This document shows positions 25,639 through 33,959 of a stretch of 62,353 nt of DNA, piece after piece. How positions within the stretch are numbered: the stretch's first letter is position 1; every line of letters begins with the position of its first letter. The position numbers and the translations under genes are program-made. The notes beneath the pieces were generated by a model. That model was not told the origin of the DNA, did not search any database, and saw only the letters and a list, made by a program, of their open reading frames with translations. The DNA is taken from assembly GCA_013151415.1 (NCBI GenBank), contig JAADII010000123.1:1-62353 (forward strand). Reading direction: 5' to 3'. The DNA is from Chloroflexota bacterium. Lineage in GTDB: Bacteria > Chloroflexota > Anaerolineae > J102.

Positions 25639-26243
25639 TCGAACGCATCCACATCTTGCCCGGAACCCTGGCGCGCTCGCCGGGCCACATCCACGAACAA
25701 TGGCCAACGCCCATGACCGCGATCCGGGCCGTGGCCGGCTGGCTCGCGCCCCTGCCCGCGGCCCTGCGAAAACGCTGGTTGAACAGCCCATCCGGACGCA
25801 TCGTGCTCAATCCCGACCGTCATGGCTTTGCAGCCGGCCTCAACCGCGTGGGCGAACGCGTTTTTCGCGATGTGGCCTGGCTAAAACCGGCCCTTTTGCC
25901 CGATCGAGCGGCTTTCTTGCTGCCAGTGGGCGAATGGTTGGTCTGGCTCATCGGTTGGGGCGAGGAAAGCCCGTTCGAGCCCGCCTTGAAAGCTTGGAGC
26001 CAGTTCGAAAGCGGGGTGCAAAGCTGCTTTCGGGCCGGATATGGGCTTAGCCCCGCGGCGCGTTCGGATCCAAAAGCTTATCTCATCGAGGGCGTGGCCC
26101 ATTTTCTTGCGGATCGTCGCTCGCTGAACCTGAACGACCCGCGGCTGGAAAAGCTCCTGGCCGCAACCCTCTTCAACCAGGCGAGTTACTTGCGCACTGA
26201 ACACCGGCGTTTTTTCCATCTCGATGCGAATGAACACGAATGA
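25635..26243 (+). CDS. Hypothetical protein translationally coupled to prs
   Basis: 202 residues with no signal peptide or membrane helix. It starts MIERIHILPGTLAR within the prs stop (ATGA overlap), so it is almost certainly translated. It is rich in Trp, Arg and Leu (VGEWLVWLIGWGEES, FNQASYLRTEHRRFF). I recognise no domain. The coupling suggests it works in the same cellular setting as the PRPP synthetase, but that is inference. Confidence 0.65.
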   Translation: MIERIHILPGTLARSPGHIHEQWPTPMTAIRAVAGWLAPLPAALRKRWLNSPSGRIVLNPDRHGFAAGLNRVGERVFRDVAWLKPALLPDRAAFLLPVGEWLVWLIGWGEESPFEPALKAWSQFESGVQSCFRAGYGLSPAARSDPKAYLIEGVAHFLADRRSLNLNDPRLEKLLAATLFNQASYLRTEHRRFFHLDANEHE

Positions 26244-26255
26244 TACGAATCGCTC

Positions 26256-27023
26256 ATGACATCCACCGCCACGATTCATTACCTTGGCCACGCCACCCTT
26301 CTCATTGAAATCGATGGGGTTGCGGTGCTCACCGATCCGGTGGCGGGAGATCGCGTGCTTTATTTGCGACGCATCGGACCTTCGGGTCATCCCTGGTTGC
26401 GCGACCTGCCTGATCCCGATCTTATTCTACTCTCTCACCTCCATCTCGACCATTTTCATCTACCCACCCTTCGTCGGCTTCCACGCGATATTCCCCTTAT
26501 CGCGCCGGCCGAGACCGTCCCCTTTCTGAAACATATCATCCCCCAAAACATGGAAGGGCTATCGCCGGGGGAAAGCAAGCGCTTGGGCGGGGTGGAAATT
26601 CACGCCGTGCCAGCAAGACACGGCCGCAACTGGCTGCGCACGCCTTTGGATGCAGCGCAAGGATATGTGGTGCATGGAAGCAAGACCATCTACTTCGCTG
26701 GCGACACCGACATCTTCCCCGAAATGCGCGAGATCGGCGACATGGGCCTGGATCTGGCCTTGCTCCCCATCTGGGGGTGGGGTCCGCGGCTGGGCGCGGG
26801 GCATCTTGACCCAGCAGGCGCGGTGGAGGCCATCAAACTGTTGCGTCCTCGGCGGGTTGCGGCCATCCATTGGGGCAGCTTCAATTTGATCGGCGGTCAG
26901 CTTCTTGGCTTGCGGGCCCACCTGATCGATCCAGGCGACCGATTCCAACGTCTTGCACGCGAACGCGTCCCCGAAACAACCATCATTCTTCCCAAACCAG
27001 GCGAAGCGTTTGGACTTGATTGA
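26256..27023 (+). CDS. MBL-fold metal-dependent hydrolase (UlaG-like)
   Basis: 255 residues. It has YLGHATLLIEIDG at the start, the zinc motif SHLHLDHFHLP, a second metal ligand at VPARHGRNW and the third at YFAGDTDIFPEMREI, with AIHWGSFN near the end. This is the pattern of UlaG/RomA-type metallo-beta-lactamase-fold hydrolases; the substrate may be a phosphoester, lactone or N-acyl lipid. It starts 12 bp after the previous gene. Confidence 0.85.
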   Translation: MTSTATIHYLGHATLLIEIDGVAVLTDPVAGDRVLYLRRIGPSGHPWLRDLPDPDLILLSHLHLDHFHLPTLRRLPRDIPLIAPAETVPFLKHIIPQNMEGLSPGESKRLGGVEIHAVPARHGRNWLRTPLDAAQGYVVHGSKTIYFAGDTDIFPEMREIGDMGLDLALLPIWGWGPRLGAGHLDPAGAVEAIKLLRPRRVAAIHWGSFNLIGGQLLGLRAHLIDPGDRFQRLARERVPETTIILPKPGEAFGLD

Positions 27024-27042
27024 CGAAAAACACACAAAAACC

Positions 27043-29202
27043 ATGAAACCTCCTGACTGTCGCGAACCTTCCCCACCCGATGTCGAATCGCTCGCGCCCT
27101 TTTTCGAACCGCGCGGGGTGGCCGTCATCGGCGCATCGGCCACGCCGGGAAAGCTGGGCTATGGCGTGGTGTACAATTTGCTATCGCATGGTTATCAGGG
27201 CCAGATTTATCCTGTCAATCCACATCTCGATGAAGTTTTAGGACGCCGATGCTATCCTGATATCGCTTCGGTTCCCGATCCTGTCGACCTGGCCGTCATT
27301 ATCATTCCGGCGAAAGCTGTGCCCGCGGTGTTGCGGGCCTGTGGCGAGCGAGGCGTGCGAGGCGTGGTCGCGCTTTCGGGCGGATTTGCTGAAACAGGGC
27401 CTGAAGGCCAACGGTTGCAAGAGGAATTGATCCGCATCATCCACGATTACAATATGCGTTTGGTCGGGCCAAATTGCGTAGGGGTGATGAATCTCCATAG
27501 TGGGTTGGACACCACCTTCGTGGGCATGAGGCCCCCGCTCGGCCCAATCGCCTTTCTTTCGCAGTCGGGTGCGATGGGGGGCGCGGCCATCGACTGGGCG
27601 CGCGGGCGCGGATTGGGCTTTTCTTATTTCGCCAGCCTGGGCAACACGGCCGACGTCACGGAAACGGATATCATGGCCCGGCTCGCGCATGACGAGGACA
27701 CGCATGTCATCGCGCTTTACATCGAAGGTTTTCACGACGGCCGCGCTTTCATGCACACCGCGCGCGAAGTGACTCGCACCACGCCCATTTTGGCCTTGAA
27801 AGTGGGCGGCACCGAGGCCGGCGCGCGGGCCGTGAGCTCGCACACCGCGTCGCTGGCCGGTTCCAACGAGGCCTATCGCGCCGCGTTCAAACAAAGCGGC
27901 GTGGTGGCCGTGGACACAGTGAGCCAATTGTTTGGCGCCGCGCAGGCTCTGGCTTATCAGCCGCCGCCCGCAGGCAAGTCCGTGGCTGTGCTCACCAATG
28001 CAGGAGGACCGGGCGCCATTGCTTCAGATGCGCTGGCTCAATTGGGCTTCGAATTGCCCATGCCCGATGAAGCCGCGCAAGCCGCATTGCGCGCGGCCCT
28101 GGGGCCGAGCGCTCAATTGGTGAATCCCATCGATATGCTGGGCGGGGCCTCGTCATCCGAGTATGAGGCCGCATCTCGCATCCTGCTGCAAAGCTCCACC
28201 TACGACGCGGTCATCGCCATTCTTGTGCCCAACAGCGCCAACGATCCAGCAGGCGTGGCCGAAGCGCTGGCGCGCGCGGCCTCAGGGGCGAACAAGCCGC
28301 TTTACGCCTGCTTCATGGGTGATGTGGCGGTGCGCGAGGGCCACAAACGTCTGCACGAACACCGCATCCCGCCCTATGTTTTTCCTGAATCGGCCGCCCA
28401 CGCTCTGGCCGCGGCCTGTGAGTGGCAATGCCGACGAACGCGCGCTCGGCCCCAACCCACGTTTCCGACTCAGGCGACATGGCCCGCGCGCGCGTGTGAA
28501 ATCCGCGATGACTTGTTGGCCCAAGGCCGGGCCGCCCTTACGGAAAGCGCGCTTCATCCTTTGTTGGAAGCGTTGGATTTTCCTGTGGCGCGGGGTGAAC
28601 TTGCGCGCGATCCCTCAGAAGCCGCGGACATCACCAAGACGTTGGGCGCTCCGGTGGCGCTGAAGATCGCCTCGCCCCAGTTGCTGCACAAATCAGACGT
28701 GGGCGGCGTGCGATTGAACGTAAAATCGCCTCAAGCCGCTGCCCAAGCCTTTGGCGAATTGGTGACGCCGATCATCGACGCTCATCCCGAAGCCGAAATT
28801 CAGGGTGTTTTCGTTCAGCGCATGGCCGAGCCTGGTGTGGAAGTTATCGTAGGCATGCGTCGCGACCCCACCTTTGGCCCGCTAATCCTGGTGGGCGCGG
28901 GCGGCGTTTATGTGGAAATTCTCAAGGATGTGGCCATGCGCGTGGCGCCGCTTGCCTCCGACGATGCGCGCGATATGATCCGTGAAACCGTGGTAGGTCG
29001 GCTGCTGCGCGGCGCGCGCGGTCGCCCGCGCGCGGATGTCGAGGCGCTGGTCGATTTACTCCTGCGCGTGTCTGATCTGGCCTGCTCGTGGCCCGAACTG
29101 GCCGAATTCGAGTTCAACCCCGTGCTTGTGCATCCTCAAGGCCGCGGTCTCACCATCGTCGACGCTCGCGCCATCCTGCGCGGTGAACATGCATCTCGTT
29201 GA
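27043..29202 (+). CDS. Acetate-CoA ligase family protein (ADP-forming type, fused subunits)
   Basis: 719 residues. The CoA-binding Rossmann part starts FFEPRGVAVIGASATPGKLG. The ligase part contains LVGPNCVGVMNLHSG and ALSGGF. His267 in SSHTASLAGS is the expected phospho-His. The C-terminal half is an ATP-grasp domain (GAPVALKIASPQLLHKSDV, GMRRDPTFGPLILVGAGG). The reaction is acyl-CoA + ADP + Pi to acid + CoA + ATP, or its reverse; acyltransferase (Pat-like) activity is a lesser alternative. ATG 27043 follows the previous gene by 19 bp. Confidence 0.85.
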   Translation: MKPPDCREPSPPDVESLAPFFEPRGVAVIGASATPGKLGYGVVYNLLSHGYQGQIYPVNPHLDEVLGRRCYPDIASVPDPVDLAVIIIPAKAVPAVLRACGERGVRGVVALSGGFAETGPEGQRLQEELIRIIHDYNMRLVGPNCVGVMNLHSGLDTTFVGMRPPLGPIAFLSQSGAMGGAAIDWARGRGLGFSYFASLGNTADVTETDIMARLAHDEDTHVIALYIEGFHDGRAFMHTAREVTRTTPILALKVGGTEAGARAVSSHTASLAGSNEAYRAAFKQSGVVAVDTVSQLFGAAQALAYQPPPAGKSVAVLTNAGGPGAIASDALAQLGFELPMPDEAAQAALRAALGPSAQLVNPIDMLGGASSSEYEAASRILLQSSTYDAVIAILVPNSANDPAGVAEALARAASGANKPLYACFMGDVAVREGHKRLHEHRIPPYVFPESAAHALAAACEWQCRRTRARPQPTFPTQATWPARACEIRDDLLAQGRAALTESALHPLLEALDFPVARGELARDPSEAADITKTLGAPVALKIASPQLLHKSDVGGVRLNVKSPQAAAQAFGELVTPIIDAHPEAEIQGVFVQRMAEPGVEVIVGMRRDPTFGPLILVGAGGVYVEILKDVAMRVAPLASDDARDMIRETVVGRLLRGARGRPRADVEALVDLLLRVSDLACSWPELAEFEFNPVLVHPQGRGLTIVDARAILRGEHASR

Positions 29203-29302
29203 GAGCCGGCTTCGGCTGCACCGAAAGATCCAAGGCAATGATTCTCGATACTTTAGCTCGGCGGGCCAGAATTCCACCGATAAGACGCTATTCATAACTT
29301 CC

Positions 29303-30061
29303 ATGCATTTCACCCTTATCACATTCGATCAGGTCGAATCCACCCAAGATTGGGTGCGCGCGTGGGCCGAGTTGGGCGCGGCCGAGGGGCTGGTCGTGCA
29401 GGCCGGGGAGCAGATCGCGGGCCGGGGCCGGTTGCAACGTTCGTGGTGGTCGCCGCCTCGCGCCGGACTCTATCTCTCCCTACTTCTGCGCCCCGACATC
29501 CCCCTGGCCCAAAGCCATTATCTCACCATGTTGGTTTCCTTGGCCGCGATAGACGCGTGCCGCGCGGTGGCGGCCGTTGCTCCGCGGCCCAAATGGCCCA
29601 ATGATTTGTTACTGAGAGGGCGTAAATTGGCGGGGGTGTTGGCCGAGCTGGCGCACGAGCAAGCGCGATTGCGTTATGCGGTGATTGGATTGGGTCTCAA
29701 TATCAATCATCGCTTTGCAGGAACCGAGCTGGCCGAAATCGCCATCAGCTTGAGCGAAGCCACAGGTCGCGAATTCGCCATCGACGCGGTGCGGGATGCT
29801 TTTTTGCAGGCCCTAAGCCAACGATACCGGGCTTTATGCATGGGCTGGTCGCCGCTGCACGAATGGCGCGAACGGTTGGAGCCTTTAGGCCGCCGCGTGA
29901 GCGTGGCGCAAACCGAAGGGAAGATATGGGTGGGCGTGGCCGAAGATGTGAGCGAGGCCGGCGCGTTGCTGGTGCGGGATGAACAAGGGGTTTTACACAC
30001 AGTTTGGGCCGGGGATGTGCGCGTATTCGAACAAGTGGAGGCCGGGTATGCCGCCCATTGA
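29303..30061 (+). CDS. birA: Biotin-protein ligase (BirA, no HTH)
   Basis: 252 residues. It activates biotin with ATP and transfers it to a carboxylase carrier lysine. The biotin loop is AGRGRLQRSWWSPP, the catalytic region is PKWPNDLLLRGRKLAGVL and VIGLGLNINH follows. A C-terminal SH3-like part ends at AGDVRVFE. There is no N-terminal DNA-binding domain, so it is a monofunctional class I enzyme. ATG 29303 is used, as the upstream frame would overlap the ligase gene. The 100-bp gap after the previous gene holds nothing I can name. Confidence 0.9.
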   Translation: MHFTLITFDQVESTQDWVRAWAELGAAEGLVVQAGEQIAGRGRLQRSWWSPPRAGLYLSLLLRPDIPLAQSHYLTMLVSLAAIDACRAVAAVAPRPKWPNDLLLRGRKLAGVLAELAHEQARLRYAVIGLGLNINHRFAGTELAEIAISLSEATGREFAIDAVRDAFLQALSQRYRALCMGWSPLHEWRERLEPLGRRVSVAQTEGKIWVGVAEDVSEAGALLVRDEQGVLHTVWAGDVRVFEQVEAGYAAH

Positions 30062-31484
30062 TTTCGATTGGCGCGAGGGCGACGACGAGTTCGCGGGAAA
30101 TCGGGCCGAGCCACTGCCGCCGCTCGATGCATCGTTCGCGCCATCGCAAGCCGACGCAGCCGAACCGACCATCATTTCCCGTCCCCGCCGCGGCCCCAGC
30201 AATTGGGTGCTCTTGCTCATCGGCGTGGCGCTGGGCATTGTTTTGGGCGTAAGCGCCATCATCTACATCGGGCAGATGAACGCGCGCGCGGACCTGGAGC
30301 CCCTGGTGCGATTGGAGCATCAGGCCATTGCCGCGCGCGATGTCGATCTGCTTCGCAGTCTATGGAATGTGGAAGCGCGTCCATTGCTGGCGGAAGACCT
30401 TGCCGCGCTCGGGCTACTAACCGATAAGCCGGAATCGACCCAAGTCGGATGGGTGAAGATTGGCGGGGATTATGCGGAAATGACCCTGGACATCCGCTAC
30501 GCCAATGAAACTTATAACCGTATCGAGGCCGCGCGGCTGACGGAAAAGGGTTGGTTGCTGGCGCCTGTGGAAGCGGCCAACTGGGGCGAGATGAAAGAGG
30601 CGAGCGGTGAATGGGTTACGCTGCATTATCGTCGGCGAGACGGATTTTTGCGCGGCTATTTGCCCGAATTCGACGCGGTGGCCGAGGCGTTTTGTCTTCG
30701 TTACCATCCTCCCGAACCTTGTCGAGTCGAACTTCGTATAGACATTTTCCCCGAACAACAACCTTTTTTGCCCGCTACGGGCGCTTCGCCGCCCCCGCTT
30801 TTGCTCCGTTATCGTATTTTAGGCGCAGGAGACACCGAATATATTACTTTGAATGGAACCGGCGAAGAAATGCGAGATAAGGCGTTTAGCGAGCTTTTAC
30901 TCGCAAACTTTCCGGAAGTTCACCGAATTGCTCAAATCTTTCCGGCCCGACTTGCGTCGAACGAAGCGCAAGAGGCGTCTCGACAGCGTCTTTATGGCCA
31001 GGTCATGCCTTTGTCTTTCATTTCCCCGCGGCTGGCCGGGGTTGCGGGCAAAAAAGTGCATCCAATATGGCGAATTTCACTATACGAAGCGATTGGCGAT
31101 GTAATCATGCGGCGGGCCGTGGGGCCAATAACGGCCGAGGATAAGGCCGCGTTCACGCTTTGGGCGGCCGCGCGCGGGGATGTGGCGCTATGGACCGAGC
31201 GCTTCGCGGAAACCAGGCTGCCCCGCGAACCCATCTCGCCCACAACCGATCCCGCGGCTGTGGGCGAGGCGCTGGCCGGTCGCGGTTCGTTGGCCGATCG
31301 CAACGCCGCGCGCAGCTTCATCGAGTCGCTCTACGCTTGTTTTGGCGAACAGACCGTGGTGGATTGGTTCACCCAGGCCCGCGAACGCATGGGCCAGACC
31401 GCGTTATACGAACCGTTAGGCGCGTCGCCAAACGACCTGGCCGAAATATGGAGGCGACAGATGCAGGGCGCGGGCTGCCTATAG
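30048..31484 (+). CDS. Single-pass membrane protein of unknown function
   Basis: 478 residues from ATG 30048, which has GTGGAG upstream and overlaps birA by 14 bp. Residues 1-45 are an acidic cytoplasmic tail. One helix follows at about 48-70 (WVLLLIGVALGIVLGVSAI), and the remaining ~400 residues should lie outside. The outer part starts like an NTF2/SnoaL-type fold (VRLEHQAIAARDVDLLRSLW) and ends with a helical region resembling a peptidase MA-like arrangement, but no HExxH is present. I cannot name the family. Confidence 0.7.
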   Translation: MPPIDFDWREGDDEFAGNRAEPLPPLDASFAPSQADAAEPTIISRPRRGPSNWVLLLIGVALGIVLGVSAIIYIGQMNARADLEPLVRLEHQAIAARDVDLLRSLWNVEARPLLAEDLAALGLLTDKPESTQVGWVKIGGDYAEMTLDIRYANETYNRIEAARLTEKGWLLAPVEAANWGEMKEASGEWVTLHYRRRDGFLRGYLPEFDAVAEAFCLRYHPPEPCRVELRIDIFPEQQPFLPATGASPPPLLLRYRILGAGDTEYITLNGTGEEMRDKAFSELLLANFPEVHRIAQIFPARLASNEAQEASRQRLYGQVMPLSFISPRLAGVAGKKVHPIWRISLYEAIGDVIMRRAVGPITAEDKAAFTLWAAARGDVALWTERFAETRLPREPISPTTDPAAVGEALAGRGSLADRNAARSFIESLYACFGEQTVVDWFTQARERMGQTALYEPLGASPNDLAEIWRRQMQGAGCL

Positions 31485-31584
31485 AAAAGTTTACTGATGC
31501 CAGGATCGCGAAGTCAAAGGCGGGTGGTTAGGTGTGCGAACCTCTGGAGCGACCAATAAAAGACAACACCAGAGCGCCGACAGT

Positions 31585-33777
31585 TCACTCCCAATGGAGA
31601 TGCATCTGCCGAGGAAACCATAAGGTTTCGGTCAATTCTGGTGGCGGGGTGATATGCCACATGGCGATGCCCAAAGAGGATTTGTTTCCTGCCCATCGTA
31701 AGTATCTACCAACCACGTACAATTCTCGCCCATTCACAATAGCCATTGCCGCCACCTCATCATCAACACCGTCTCCAAGGGCATACCACCGAGATCCATT
31801 CCAAAGCGCCACATTATTGGCCAGAGTTGAGCCTGCACGTCCAAAGCGTCCCCCTACAAATAGCATTCCGTCATACAATGCAAGAGAAGTCACCTTAGCG
31901 CTCTCTCCGGGAGTTGCCCCAATGCCTGTCGCGAGTGCAAGCCATTGTTCGCCATTCCAGTAAGCGATATGATTCAGCGTCACATCACCGGCTTTAGTGA
32001 ATTGGCCGCCAGCATATATTTTGTTTCCATTGGTAACCAGCGCATAAACAGGTCCATCAAACGGATTTCCCACAGGATGCCATTGTTGACCATCCCAACG
32101 AGCAACAGTATGTGTGACTTGGGTATCGGGTAATTGAAATTGACCTCCAACATATAAGGCGCCATCATCGGCCACGGTCAAAGCGTTGATCACACCGTTT
32201 GTGAACATGCCTAACGTGGTTATCTCAGAACCATCCCACATGATTACAATATACTTCCCATAAGGCATCTCTTTGTAACTGATGTATAGATTACCCTCCT
32301 GGTCCACTGTTAATGCATTCCCAGGTTGTCGAGTAATTCTCTCCCAACGATCCTCCACTAGCACGCCGCATCCTTCAAGATGGTATTTTTCGCAGGCGTA
32401 TAGAACGCCATTTTTATCAACTGCAAGAGCGACGACTCCCTTTTCTGAACTGTTAGGATCGACCTCCAACCCATTGTCCAAAGAAAGCCATGACTGGCCA
32501 TTCCATTGGGCCACAGCATGAATGTTCTGAACACCTACATTTGCAAAGTTTCCCCCGACATACACATTGCCCAGTCGATCGGAAATCACTACATTGACGC
32601 GTCCACGAATTCCATTTCCAATTCGCGTTTGGTTATATACTGGATACCATTGACTTCCATCCCAACGAGCAATGAACTGAATCCCTGCATTTTGTCCGAC
32701 TTCGAAAAAGCCGCCTCCGACATAGAGTTGTCCCTTATGCATCAAAAAAGCATGAACAGCAAACGGGCCGGTCGATGCACCCATAGAAATCGCATTCCAT
32801 TGGCTACCATCCCAGTGATAAACGTTTGGCGCTCCAAAAACAAAAAGCTCGCCTTCGCTCCAGTATAGCGCTTGCACCGAATTGGGCAAATCGATGCCCG
32901 GATTGCGCCATTGTTTGCCATCCCAATAAGCCAGATTGCTCACAGGAACTCCCCAAGCGTTTGTGAAGCTACCCCCAACATAAAGACCGCCATCATCGGT
33001 TGTGGCTAAGGAGCGAACGCTCCACCATTGTTCAGGCTCAGTGTCACTGAGTGATCGCCATTGACTTCCATCCCATATCGCCAAACCTCCGTATATTCTC
33101 ACATTCCCGTTCGCCCAATCGAAATCGCCGCCGACATAGAGATTGCCTTGCCGGTCTGCTGCAAGCGTCCGGACAACGCCATCGACCCCTTCTCCCAGAG
33201 AGCGCCAATTTTCTCCATCCCAACGGGCAACGCGATTGAGGCGAGCCTCTCCCACATATTTGAAAAAACCGGCGGCATAGATTTCTCCATCGGGAGAAAT
33301 GGCCAGCGCTGTGATTACGCCATAGAATCGTTCGCCCAAAACGCGCCAGGTCTGACCATCCCACCATTTGACGTAATGTACAGAGCTGCCGCCATCTTGA
33401 ACTGCGGCATACAGAATTCCTTTCGAATCGACGAGCAAAGCTCTTACTATGCCGCCAATTTCACCCATGGGATGCCAACGCTCGCCATCCCAGCGTGCTA
33501 TTGGATGAGTGGGAATTCCATCGATGAGAGTGAATCTGCCGGCGGCGTAAACATTTTCGCCGTCAGTTGCTAGAGCATCGATACCACTGTTGGGACCAGA
33601 ACGGAAGAACCGATCATCCCAGCCGTCGTTGCCACATGATGTTGTGTTGTCAGGCAACAATAAAGGCGGCTGGCTTTCCATCCATATTTGCGAATGAGCG
33701 GCCGGAGTGTTGATGAGTAAAGGAAGCCAAAAGTAGATCATCATCCAGAAAAACCCAACGCGAATGGCTTTCATCAT
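31585..33777 (-). CDS. Secreted beta-propeller protein of WDG-repeat type
   Basis: 730 residues. A signal peptide at 1-30 (FFWMMIYFWLPLLI) ends near AHS-QIW. The rest is about 14 repeats with the pattern VARWDGxxWRSLG and xLYVGGxF, a beta-propeller of the type found in secreted proteins with little known biology. There is a good Shine-Dalgarno (GGAGG) before ATG 33777. The base composition and codon use are clearly more AT-rich than the neighbours, as in the divergent gene at 33960, which suggests acquisition. The function is unknown; cell-surface binding is a guess. Confidence 0.8.
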   Translation of the reverse strand: MMKAIRVGFFWMMIYFWLPLLINTPAAHSQIWMESQPPLLLPDNTTSCGNDGWDDRFFRSGPNSGIDALATDGENVYAAGRFTLIDGIPTHPIARWDGERWHPMGEIGGIVRALLVDSKGILYAAVQDGGSSVHYVKWWDGQTWRVLGERFYGVITALAISPDGEIYAAGFFKYVGEARLNRVARWDGENWRSLGEGVDGVVRTLAADRQGNLYVGGDFDWANGNVRIYGGLAIWDGSQWRSLSDTEPEQWWSVRSLATTDDGGLYVGGSFTNAWGVPVSNLAYWDGKQWRNPGIDLPNSVQALYWSEGELFVFGAPNVYHWDGSQWNAISMGASTGPFAVHAFLMHKGQLYVGGGFFEVGQNAGIQFIARWDGSQWYPVYNQTRIGNGIRGRVNVVISDRLGNVYVGGNFANVGVQNIHAVAQWNGQSWLSLDNGLEVDPNSSEKGVVALAVDKNGVLYACEKYHLEGCGVLVEDRWERITRQPGNALTVDQEGNLYISYKEMPYGKYIVIMWDGSEITTLGMFTNGVINALTVADDGALYVGGQFQLPDTQVTHTVARWDGQQWHPVGNPFDGPVYALVTNGNKIYAGGQFTKAGDVTLNHIAYWNGEQWLALATGIGATPGESAKVTSLALYDGMLFVGGRFGRAGSTLANNVALWNGSRWYALGDGVDDEVAAMAIVNGRELYVVGRYLRWAGNKSSLGIAMWHITPPPELTETLWFPRQMHLHWE

Positions 33778-33874
33778 TATTCCTCCGCAAAAAATTGAGT
33801 AAGTTGCGCTCCGTAATCAATCACGGGCGGAAGGAATCAAATCATCGCTTGCGAGGTAATAATATACAATAATT

Positions 33875-33903
33875 TTGACCTCGCTAACAAACCAAGATAT
33901 ACT
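33875..33903 (+). promoter_or_regulatory. Promoter of the 33960 propeller gene
   Basis: TTGACC (33875-33880), 17 nt, TATACT (33898-33903), about 55 nt upstream of the start codon. The divergent intergenic stretch 33778-33959 is AT-rich and could also hold a minus-strand -10 (TATTAT) for the gene at 33777. Confidence 0.65.
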
Positions 33904-33959
33904 TGCTGCTGAACCTTTGTATGAACGCCAGATATTAAGCTCCATTTACCCATTCAATC

